Positions 42,239 through 49,146 of a DNA stretch of 49,146 bases are shown here, piece after piece. The DNA is from JBBDNV01 sp040877415 (GTDB lineage Bacteria > Planctomycetota > Planctomycetia > Pirellulales > PALSA-1355), in the NCBI GenBank assembly GCA_040877415.1, contig JBBDNV010000197.1, forward strand, positions 1 to 49,146. The letters are read 5' to 3'. Both the position numbers and the translations under genes were made by a program. The notes below the pieces were generated by a model. It was not told the DNA's origin and searched no databases. It saw only the letters and a list, made by a program, of their open reading frames with translations. Each line of letters starts with the position of its first letter. Within the stretch, counting starts at the first letter, position 1.

Positions 42239-43237
42239 ATGAACCTTCCTTTCGACTCCTCCGAGATGATCGTCGCTTTCACGGCGGGGGGGGTCTGGCT
42301 TCTGATCGGCTGGATGTTCGTGTTGGGCGCCGCGATGGGCAGCTTTTTGAACGTCGTGGCCTACCGGCTGCCGCGGGGGATGAGTTTGAGCCGGCCCGGT
42401 TCGCGATGTCCGGCCTGTGGACGTCCGATTCGCTGGTACGACAACGTGCCGATCTTCGGTTGGCTCATGCTGGGCGGCCGCTGCCGCGATTGCCGGGCCG
42501 CGATTTCGCCGCGCTATCCGATCGTCGAAATGTCGGTGGCCGCCTCGAGCGCGCTGGTGGCCTGGTCCGCGATCGGGCCCGTTGCCGGGGCGGAAGGGGG
42601 CGAATCGTTCGCGCTCGATCCGCTGTTGGCGGTCTTTCGGCTGATGCTTGTGTACACCCTCGTTTGTGCGGCGCTTCTGGAGTTCGACGGCGGGCGGGCT
42701 CCTCGGCGATTGTTGATCGCGATTTTCGTCGCCGGAGTAGTCCTGTCGACGGTTTGCCCCGACGTGCGTCCGGTGCAATCAGCGAGCGAGTCGGCCTGGC
42801 GCGGACTCTACGACAGCGGCTGGATGCTGGCTGCGGCATTGCTGCTGGGTGCGTTGGCCTGGCCGCTGCTGCTGGAAAAGGCCGCTGATGACGCGGTTCG
42901 CGCCGGCACGGCGCGCGTGGCCGAACTGGCCTTGGCAGGCGTTTTTCTCGGCCTGGGGGCAATGGCTGCGATCGCGGTTTTTTCGCCGGCCTGTTTCCTG
43001 GCGACGCGCATCGCCGGCCGATTCTGGCCGCCAGCCGCGCGATTCGGCTGGGCGGCTGCGCTTGTCCTCGGTACGCTGATTTGGATAGCGGCGGGTCGCG
43101 AGATTCTCGGCCGCCTGCCGTCCGTAGTCCGCGGCGATCAGGGGATGACGCTCTTGGCGGCCGGCGCGATGGTGGCCGTTTTGTCGATCGTGGGTCGCCT
43201 GGCGCACAGCGGGCCGGCATCCTCGGACCGGGCTTAG
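42239..43237 (+). CDS. Prepilin-peptidase-like membrane protein lacking catalytic aspartates
   Basis: 332 aa with about 7-8 hydrophobic segments. The start is ATG 42239. The N-terminal part is typical of type IV prepilin peptidases: GAAMGSFLNVVAYRLPRGMS, the zinc-finger pair CPACGRPIRWYDNVPIFGW and CRDCRAAISPRYPIVE. In the peptidase half the first catalytic Asp region reads ALLEFDGGRAP (D changed to E), and where GxGDxK is expected there is LGLGAMAAIA (D changed to A). Proteolysis is therefore doubtful; the cytoplasmic N-methylase-like part is kept. No pilin genes are nearby. Confidence 0.75.
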   Translation: MNLPFDSSEMIVAFTAGGVWLLIGWMFVLGAAMGSFLNVVAYRLPRGMSLSRPGSRCPACGRPIRWYDNVPIFGWLMLGGRCRDCRAAISPRYPIVEMSVAASSALVAWSAIGPVAGAEGGESFALDPLLAVFRLMLVYTLVCAALLEFDGGRAPRRLLIAIFVAGVVLSTVCPDVRPVQSASESAWRGLYDSGWMLAAALLLGALAWPLLLEKAADDAVRAGTARVAELALAGVFLGLGAMAAIAVFSPACFLATRIAGRFWPPAARFGWAAALVLGTLIWIAAGREILGRLPSVVRGDQGMTLLAAGAMVAVLSIVGRLAHSGPASSDRA

Positions 43238-43253
43238 CGGGAGAGCACATTTG

Positions 43254-44645
43254 GTGCGATTGACATTTCACGGCGCCGCCGAAACGGTGACCGGCTCGAA
43301 GTATCTGCTCGAGGCCGACGGCGCCCGCGTGCTCATCGACTGCGGACTGTTTCAGGGCCTCAAGGAGTTGCGGCTGCGCAACTGGGACCGGCTGCCGTTT
43401 CGGCCGTCGAGCGTCGACGCCGTCGTGCTCACCCACGCGCACATCGATCACGTCGGCTATCTGCCGCGGCTCGTCAAAGACGGGTTCCGCGGGCCGGTTT
43501 ATTCGACGCCGGCCACTGAATCGCTGGCCGAGCTGTTGCTGTTGGACTCGGCCCACAACCAGGAGGAAGAAGCCGAGTATGCCAACCGCAAGGGCTATTC
43601 GAAGCACAAACCGGCGCTGCCGCTGTACGATGCCGGCGACGCCCGGCGGGCGATGACGCGGTTTCGCAGCGTGCATCGCGACGAGTGGATTTCGCCCGTT
43701 GCGCCGATCTGGGTGCGCTATCACGACGCGGGGCATTTGCTCGGCGCGTGCACGGTTGAAGTGGAAGTGCGCGGCGCCGGGCGACCGCTGCGGATCGTTT
43801 TTTCGGGCGACGTCGGCCGCTACGGGGCGCCCTTGTATCACGATCCCGAGCCCCCGCCCGAGTGCGACTATTTGATCTGCGAAAGCACCTACGGGAATCG
43901 TGAACACCCCGCGACGGACGTGCTCGATCGGTTGTGCGAGGTGGCGGGCGACGCGATCCGGCGGGGCGGGGTGATGCTGATGGCTTCGTTTGCCGTTGGC
44001 CGCGCGCAGCAGCTCATCTACCTGTTGCAGGTGTTGATGGATCAGGGCCGGATTCCCGAAATCCCGATCGTCCTCGACAGCCCGATGGCGGCCGCCGGGA
44101 TGAGCATCTATCATTACTACGCCTCGGAACACGATCTGTCCGAGGGACTTACCGTGCGCTCTGATTTTGAGTTCAGCTTCGATCGGGTGCGCGTGACGCG
44201 CAGCGTCAACGAGTCGAAGCAGGTGAACAAGATGAAGGGCCCCGGCGTGATCATTTCGTCGTCCGGGATGATGACCGGGGGGCGGATTCTGCACCACCTG
44301 CGGCAGCGATTGCCCGACGAGCGCAACACCGTCGTGCTGGGCGGTTTCATGGCGGCCGGCACGCGCGGCCGGGCGCTCGAAGAGGGAGCACCGTCGCTGC
44401 GGATTTTTGGCGGCGACGTGCCGGTGCGGGCAAAGGTCGTGGAGATATCGCAGCTCAGCGCGCATGCGGGCCACTCGGAGCTACGACGGTGGCTCGAACC
44501 GCTGGACGCTCCGCGCCAGGTTTTTCTCACGCATGGGGAGCTGGCCAGCTCCGAGTCGCTGGCCGAGGAACTTCGCCGCGAGCGCGGTTGGAACGCGATT
44601 GTGCCCAAGATGGGTCAAAGCATCGAACTGGATCAGGGCGGATGA
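43254..44645 (+). CDS. Metallo-beta-lactamase/beta-CASP RNA exonuclease-like protein
   Basis: 463 aa, cytoplasmic. The start is GTG 43254 or TTG 43251 (GGGAG 7-10 nt upstream). MBL motif THAHIDHVG (His61, His63, Asp65, His66) follows an FHGAAETVTGSKYLL start. Further ligands are in YHDAGHLLGACTV and FSGDVGR. The beta-CASP part has CESTYGNREH, SFAVGRAQQLIYLL, DSPMAAAG and SSSGMMTGGRILHHL. The C-terminal RMMBL block has QLSAHAGHSEL. All metal ligands are intact. Homologues are related to CPSF-73/ysh1 and act as RNA endo/exonucleases. Operonic with the LOG gene (next ATG near 44642/44693). Confidence 0.92.
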   Translation: MRLTFHGAAETVTGSKYLLEADGARVLIDCGLFQGLKELRLRNWDRLPFRPSSVDAVVLTHAHIDHVGYLPRLVKDGFRGPVYSTPATESLAELLLLDSAHNQEEEAEYANRKGYSKHKPALPLYDAGDARRAMTRFRSVHRDEWISPVAPIWVRYHDAGHLLGACTVEVEVRGAGRPLRIVFSGDVGRYGAPLYHDPEPPPECDYLICESTYGNREHPATDVLDRLCEVAGDAIRRGGVMLMASFAVGRAQQLIYLLQVLMDQGRIPEIPIVLDSPMAAAGMSIYHYYASEHDLSEGLTVRSDFEFSFDRVRVTRSVNESKQVNKMKGPGVIISSSGMMTGGRILHHLRQRLPDERNTVVLGGFMAAGTRGRALEEGAPSLRIFGGDVPVRAKVVEISQLSAHAGHSELRRWLEPLDAPRQVFLTHGELASSESLAEELRRERGWNAIVPKMGQSIELDQGG

Positions 44646-44692
44646 CGCAAGGCGCGTGCGCGACTTTTTGCCCCCGGAAGGCAGGTCCTTTC

Positions 44693-45529
44693 ATGAGCGA
44701 ATCACATCCTGACCTCAAGGCCATTCTCGATTCGCCGAGCTTCGTGCTGGCGGAGCGGGACACGGCGTTTCTGGCCCGCACTGAATTGCGACCCGTGCGG
44801 CTGCAGCTCGAGCTGCTCAAGCCCGAAATGGCGCTTGCCGACCGCGGCATCGACTCGACGATCGTCGTCTTTGGCAGTCTTCGCATTCTCGATCGCCCGG
44901 TCTTGGAACAGCGCCGGCAATCGCTGGCGGCCGCACTTGCCGCCGGGCCGGGCGACGCGCGTGTGGCCCGCGATTTGGCCAAGGCCGAGCGGCTGCTGGC
45001 CAAGGCTGACTATTACGACGCCGCACGCCGGTTTGCGGAAATCGCCTCGTCGCGACCCGCGACCGGCGGAAAGAAGTACGTCATCGTAACCGGCGGCGGG
45101 TCGGGAATCATGGAAGCGGCCAACCGCGGCGCCTACGACGCCGGCGCGACGTCAATCGGCCTGAACATCATCCTGCCGACCGAACAGGCGCCGAATCCGT
45201 ACATCACGCCCGAGTTGTGTTTTCAGTTTCACTATTTCGCGCTGCGCAAGATGCACTTTCTGATGCGGGCCCGGGCGCTGGTCGTGTTCCCCGGCGGGTT
45301 CGGCACGCTCGACGAGTTGTTTGATGCGCTGACGCTGCGCCAGACCCGGCGCATGCAGGAAATCCCCATCATCATGTACAGCCGGAGCTATTGGGAGCGA
45401 GTCATCGATTTTCAGTTCCTGGCCGACGAAGCAGCGATCGCCGACGAGGACCTCGAGCTCGTGAGCTACGCGGAGACGCCCGAGGAAATCTGGAACATCA
45501 TCGCCCGCTTTCATCACTTTGAGCCATGA
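44693..45529 (+). CDS. LOG-family protein (possible nucleotide phosphoribohydrolase)
   Basis: 278 aa. The start is ATG 44693 (MSESHPDL); ATG 44642 overlaps the upstream gene. The Rossmann-like LOG fold has STIVVFGSLRI, the loop VTGGGSGIMEAANRGAYDAG and the active-site motif PGGFGTLDELFD (family consensus PGGxGTxxE, with Glu in the right place). A helical insertion (about 85-120) is usual for the longer branch of the family. LOG enzymes release cytokinin base or ribose-5-phosphate from nucleotides; the natural role in bacteria is often purine or pyrimidine nucleotide turnover. The SDR gene overlaps by 4 nt. Confidence 0.88.
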   Translation: MSESHPDLKAILDSPSFVLAERDTAFLARTELRPVRLQLELLKPEMALADRGIDSTIVVFGSLRILDRPVLEQRRQSLAAALAAGPGDARVARDLAKAERLLAKADYYDAARRFAEIASSRPATGGKKYVIVTGGGSGIMEAANRGAYDAGATSIGLNIILPTEQAPNPYITPELCFQFHYFALRKMHFLMRARALVVFPGGFGTLDELFDALTLRQTRRMQEIPIIMYSRSYWERVIDFQFLADEAAIADEDLELVSYAETPEEIWNIIARFHHFEP

Positions 45530-46314
45530 ACCCAACCGAATCATCGCAGTCGACCGCCGAGGGACCCGTGGCGCTAGTGACCGGCGCGGGCCGCCGCATC
45601 GGCAACGGAATTGCGCGCGCCTTGGCCGCGCAAGGATACCGCCTGGCCCTGCACGCCAACTCGTCGCTGGCGGCCGTCGAGCGCACGGCGCGCGAATTGG
45701 TCGCGGCCGGGGGCGATTCAATCGCGCTGGCAGCCGACTTGCGCGACGAGGCGGCCACGCGCGAGATGGTCACTCGCGTGCGCGACCATTTCGGCAGAAT
45801 CGATGCGCTGGTCAACAACGCCGCCATCTGGTCTGCCAAGCCGCTGGAAGTGGTCACCGCCGCCGACGTGCGCGAACATTTTGAAATCAACACGCTCGGC
45901 ACGTTCATCTGTTGCCAGGAGGCGGGACTGATCATGGCCGGCCAGCCCACGGGCGGAGCGATCGTCAACATCGGCGATTGGGCCATCGCGCGCCCGTACC
46001 GCGATCATGCCGCCTATTTCACGGCCAAGGGGAGCATTCCCGCGCTGACGCGAGCCTTTGCCGTCGAACTGGCGGCGCGCAATCCGCAGGTGCGCGTCAA
46101 CGCGGTATTGCCGGGCCCGGTGCTTTTGCCATTGGATACGTCGCCGGCGGAGCGCCGGCAGATTATTGACGCGACGCTTGCGAAGCGCGAAGGAACGGTG
46201 GGAGAACTGGCCGCGGCGATCGTGCTTTTGCTCGAAAACCGGTTCATGACCGGCGTTTGCCTGCCGGTCGACGGCGGCCGCACCGTTTTCGCCCCCCTGG
46301 CAGGCGACGAATAG
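45526..46314 (+). CDS. Pteridine-reductase-like short-chain dehydrogenase
   Basis: 262 aa. Starts inside the previous gene (ATGA overlap). The cofactor site reads VTGAGRRIG, the TGxxxRxG form typical of pteridine reductases (FolM/PTR1) rather than the usual TGxxxGxG. The NNAA motif is present. At the catalytic Ser position the sequence has NIGDWAI, an Asp, again as in pteridine reductases, followed by the YFTAK Tyr-xxx-Lys pair. PGPVLLPLDTSP lies in the substrate loop. Predicted NADPH-dependent reduction of dihydrobiopterin/dihydrofolate-like substrates. In the same transcript as UbiD, the beta-CASP gene and LOG by spacing. Confidence 0.87.
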   Translation: MNPTESSQSTAEGPVALVTGAGRRIGNGIARALAAQGYRLALHANSSLAAVERTARELVAAGGDSIALAADLRDEAATREMVTRVRDHFGRIDALVNNAAIWSAKPLEVVTAADVREHFEINTLGTFICCQEAGLIMAGQPTGGAIVNIGDWAIARPYRDHAAYFTAKGSIPALTRAFAVELAARNPQVRVNAVLPGPVLLPLDTSPAERRQIIDATLAKREGTVGELAAAIVLLLENRFMTGVCLPVDGGRTVFAPLAGDE

Positions 46315-46731
46315 AACGGCGGCGGCACGTACCCCTCTAATGAGTGGAATGCGTTGATGGAAACCGGGGCGGCTGTTAGCCTGACGGCCCGGTATTGAGC
46401 TCGAGTTCCACGTCGATCGATCTCCAGGCCACGCGCGCCGTGGCACGCTACGGAGTTTAAAAAAGCCGATTGGATTGCGGCCAGACTGGAAGTTCGAGCG
46501 GTCCGTTCGGCGCTGGACCAGCGCCGTCGGGCCGGGCAGCATTTCCCGACGCGAAGCCCTCAGCAAGATAAACATTGAAACGGTCGGGCAACTATTGCAA
46601 TCCATCCTCTTGAGCCCTCGCGCCGCTGTGGAGCGCGCGCGATGGGCCCATGCCAGGTGGGCGTGGCGGCGCGTTTTCGCGAAACGGCGCGTCGGCGAGG
46701 TTGGACCGTCTGAGGAAAAAGACAGCACGGC
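46315..46731. other. 417-bp intergenic region
   Basis: It lies between the SDR and CHAD genes (both plus strand). No gene or clear terminator was found. A near-palindrome (GGCGCTGG-A-CCAGCGCC) is present near 46510-46527. It holds the CHAD promoter side. Confidence 0.4.
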
Positions 46732-47694
46732 ATGGGACGCAACACCAAATGGATCGAAAGCCAGCCCGACGATTCCGTCGAGGATGTTGCGCGGCGCGCG
46801 CTCGAGGCCCGCTTGGAACGGCTGTGGCATTACCTTGAATTGTCCGTCCGCCAGCAGCCGAGCGAAACGGAGGACGTGCACCAGTTGCGGGTCTTTGCAC
46901 GGCGGACGGCGGCGGCCATGGAAATCTTTGCCGACTGGCTGCCGCGGCGCCGGGGCCGCTGGATGAGCAAAAAGCTGAAGCGGATTCGAAAGGCGGCCGG
47001 CGAAGCGCGCGACTTGGACGTGCTGCGCATGCGCTGGACCGAGCGCATGCACGAAATGCCCTCGGGCCAGGCATCGCTCCTGTTGGAGCAAGTGAAGCGC
47101 CGGCGCCGCAAGGGGCAGTGGCCGATCGAAGACGCCTACCACAGATTGGTGCGCAACAGATTCGAGCGTCGAGCGGCGAAATTCATCAAGCGGGTACGGC
47201 TTCGCACCCAGGACGCCGCGGGATGCGGCCAGCGGCTCGGCTGCCTGGCCCGCGTGGCCTTGGGGCGTCTCGTCGTCCCCTTTTTGCAGGCGGCCCGGGC
47301 CGAAATGGCCGACGCCGAAGCGCTGCACGCGTTTCGCATCCAGAGCAAGCAAGTCCGCTATGCCATGGAAATTTTCGGAGGCGCCTTCGACGCCGAGTTC
47401 CGTCAGGAGTTGTACACGATCGTGGAAAGCTTGCAGGACCGGCTGGGCGCCGTCAACGACCACGTCACCGCGCAGCGGTATCTGGCGGGGTGGCGGGGAG
47501 AAACCGACTCCTGCGCGGTCCATCAGGCGATCGACGTCGGCATCGAGCACGAACAGCGTTGGTTTGAGCTGAGCCGGCAGGAATTTCTGGCGTGGTGGAC
47601 CCACGAGCGCCGCGAAGATTTGCGCCGGCACTTTGCCCGCTACGTCGAGCTCGATGCAGCCCCCGCGCCGCCGGATTCCCAGAGCGTCGGCTAA
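46732..47694 (+). CDS. CHAD-domain protein
   Basis: 320 aa, strongly basic and alpha-helical. Conserved CHAD histidine helices: DVHQLRVFARRTAAAMEIF (about 49-67) and ALHAFRIQSKQVRYAMEIFG (about 203-222), with RKAAGEARDLDVLRMRW and LQDRLGAVNDHVTA between or after. CHAD domains bind polyphosphate granules, often beside CYTH or polyphosphate kinase genes, none of which lie here. The start ATG 46732 has no nearby Shine-Dalgarno sequence. Monocistronic. Confidence 0.88.
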   Translation: MGRNTKWIESQPDDSVEDVARRALEARLERLWHYLELSVRQQPSETEDVHQLRVFARRTAAAMEIFADWLPRRRGRWMSKKLKRIRKAAGEARDLDVLRMRWTERMHEMPSGQASLLLEQVKRRRRKGQWPIEDAYHRLVRNRFERRAAKFIKRVRLRTQDAAGCGQRLGCLARVALGRLVVPFLQAARAEMADAEALHAFRIQSKQVRYAMEIFGGAFDAEFRQELYTIVESLQDRLGAVNDHVTAQRYLAGWRGETDSCAVHQAIDVGIEHEQRWFELSRQEFLAWWTHERREDLRRHFARYVELDAAPAPPDSQSVG

Positions 47695-47719
47695 GAAGGG
47701 CGCCCTCCACAGACCCGCG

Positions 47720-48160
47720 TCACCGCACGGGCCGCTCGATCGGCGAAGGCACCGCTTGAACGAATCGGCCGCCGCTGTCGTACCAGCCGTATTGCGTGAA
47801 CCGGCACCAGGTGATGTCGATCAGGAAGCCGGCCCAACGCAGCTCCGACGTTTCGAGCGAAGCGATCATCCGGCGATGGGCCAGCGGCTGTTGATAGAAG
47901 AATGCCAGCCCGCGCTCCGAAAGCGTTTTTCCAACGACGACGGTTGATTCCCCCTCGGGCGAAATGCCGTTTGCCGCCACGGGCGTCAAGTAGAAGAAGT
48001 GCGGATAGGGGTAGCGCTGGTCCAAGCGCCGCTCGACGACTCTTCCCTGGGGATACATCGCGGTCAACACGCCCCAGACTTGCCGGCGCACGAGTTCGTC
48101 GCCCGGCGCGTTCGGTTCGCGGGTGGTTTCCAGGTGGGGAAAGCCGACCACTGTGCTCAT
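47720..48160 (-). CDS. PilZ-like small protein (candidate c-di-GMP receptor)
   Basis: 146 aa from ATG 48160 (GTG 48208 is an alternative). No signal peptide. The layout resembles PilZ: an arginine pair RRLDQR (about 41-46) before a strand, VVVGKTLSERGLAFFYQQPL, where active PilZ has (D/N)xSxxG, then a basic patch and WCRFTQYGWYDSGGRF near the end. The match to the c-di-GMP motif is partial, so binding is only a candidate function. It is convergent to the CHAD gene (25-bp gap). Confidence 0.55.
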   Translation of the reverse strand: MSTVVGFPHLETTREPNAPGDELVRRQVWGVLTAMYPQGRVVERRLDQRYPYPHFFYLTPVAANGISPEGESTVVVGKTLSERGLAFFYQQPLAHRRMIASLETSELRWAGFLIDITWCRFTQYGWYDSGGRFVQAVPSPIERPVR

Positions 48161-49146
48161 CAGGTCATCCGTCTTGATAGGAAACTTCACTCGCCGCGGG
48201 ACCCTCACAACAACGGGCGGTCAACTGCGACAGATTGGTATTCCGAAAGCGCACCCGATCCGTTCGTCGCGAGCGACCGAGTGATCGAATTTCCCGTGAA
48301 TGGCCTGGACCGGCCGAACGTGTGATGCGGCGTACCCGTGCCGATGAGCCTCAAGTAGCCACAGGATATCTAGGTCAGAACCGGCCGCTTGTCAAAACGG
48401 GCCTTTGCCGCGGGGCAAATTTCGCGGGAGAAGCCCGCCTCCGGGCCTCTGTTGGCCACTGTAGGCGCCGACAATCCGTGCAGATTAGCCACAGAGCACA
48501 CCGAGGGCGCAGAGAGTGTCTTTGCAGTCAATGATTTTCGTCCTCAGTGTCCTCGCGTACCACTGTGGCCAATCGTTCTTTTCCTCCGGCCTCGCGGGCA
48601 CTAGCCAGTGGCCTAATTCCGATTCTCAAAATCAGGCCAATCGGCCTGAAAATGGGCGGGGAGTTTTTCATAGCTATACAGCGTGCGCGCGAAAGAATGC
48701 CCGAGCCGCCCGGAAGTGACGGCGGGCGTTGGATTTAGATTCTTCCGAAGCGCGAAATTCCAACGCACCCCCCGATGTGAAGAATTTTGGCGTGTGCCGA
48801 CAGTAGCCCATCATAGCTTTAATCAGAGTTTTGCGCGGCGTGCAAGGGAAGTTTCGGCCACCTCGCTGGAGGCTCGAGACTAGAGGCGGGAGGCGAGAGG
48901 TTCGGACTCTTGAATCTTCGTCCTCAAGCCTCACGTCTCAAGTCTCCGGCCTGGAGCGGGGTCGGGGACTAGGGATCAGTGAGGGAACTAAAAGACGAGG
49001 TCGTGTTTTGGTCGATCCGCGCACTGCCGTAGAATGGCGCGAGCCGACCGCCGGGCAGAAAGCGAAAGGGGAAGGGGAAAAGGAAGGGGAAAAGGGCGGA
49101 TTCAAACTTCAAATGCGACACCGCGTCGCTTGGCGTAGTGGTTGAG
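48161..49146. other. 986-bp terminal region without a supported gene
   Basis: Open frames here are short, overlapping and arginine/serine-rich, unlike proteins. Visible structure: a TTTGCC/GGCAAA hairpin near 48405-48421, a GCGGG/CCCGC hairpin at 48424-48438, a stretch resembling an interspersed CACAGAG-type repeat near 48490-48520, and purine-rich low-complexity DNA from 49055. It holds the PilZ-like gene's promoter side. Confidence 0.45.

Noticed and set aside
42465..44474. 669-residue open frame on the minus strand
   Set aside because: It is antisense to the prepilin-peptidase-like and beta-CASP genes and has no recognisable domain.
48209..49146. Several open frames of 60-108 residues
   Set aside because: They overlap each other, are low in complexity, lack ribosome binding sites and show no protein-like composition.
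1..49146. CRISPR array or prophage
   Set aside because: No regularly spaced repeats, Cas genes, capsid, tail or integrase genes were seen.

Overview
The window looks like high-GC chromosomal DNA of a planctomycete (Planctomycetota, Pirellulales-like). The main evidence is an adjacent pair of planctomycete-type surface genes (a DUF1549/DUF1553 cytochrome-like protein and a Tat-exported DUF1501 protein). A 1228-aa right-handed beta-helix protein also carries the planctomycete N-terminal sorting motif (LEERKLL) and a dockerin-like C-terminus. Other pointers are a PEP-CTERM protein, an RHS/YD remnant and several Ser/Thr-kinase and FHA type proteins. No phage, complete insertion sequence or CRISPR array was seen.

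Layout. 1-1960: a PEP-CTERM exported protein with its own terminator, then an RHS remnant that breaks off at a perfect 19-bp palindrome. 1983-9015 (minus strand): a probable five-gene operon reading TonB-dependent receptor, YfiR-type periplasmic protein, CHASE8 histidine kinase, REC-GGDEF regulator and REC-HD-GYP regulator. This is an outer-membrane-to-cytoplasm circuit that would both make and break c-di-GMP. 9667-16089: a protein kinase fused to a divergent tubulin/FtsZ-like domain sits directly downstream of an FHA plus degenerate-EAL protein. Divergent from these is a REC plus degenerate-GGDEF plus CBS protein. I consider this the most novel cluster in the window. 16175-17497: a winged-helix AAA+ ATPase. 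17928-21614: the beta-helix surface protein.

22001-22922: tRNA-Arg(TCT) and an exact 42-bp copy of its 3' part bracket an islet of about 0.85 kb whose only genes are a toxin-antitoxin pair. A related antitoxin at 37182-37436 is followed by only the last ~20 codons of the matching toxin. 23237-28034: sialate O-acetylesterase-like protein, DUF21/CBS membrane protein, and an ammonium transporter preceded by a sigma-54 type promoter. 28035-28815: a non-coding stretch with two copies of a structured repeat. 28816-36965: phosphofructokinase, then a minus-strand series of alpha/beta hydrolase, small ORF, DUF1501, DUF1549/1553 and an amino-acid permease. 37568-40314: leucyl aminopeptidase and a VapBC45-like toxin-antitoxin pair with a near-consensus promoter. 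40401-46314: a tightly packed plus-strand series of UbiD decarboxylase, prepilin-peptidase-like protein, beta-CASP nuclease, LOG-family protein and pteridine-reductase-like SDR. 46732-48160: a CHAD protein and a PilZ-like protein. The last ~1 kb holds no gene I can support.

The recurring theme is c-di-GMP and phosphorylation signalling at the cell envelope: two predicted active turnover enzymes, two degenerate ones and a PilZ-like candidate receptor, alongside a kinase-tubulin fusion. All functional statements rest on motif reading; no database search was run.
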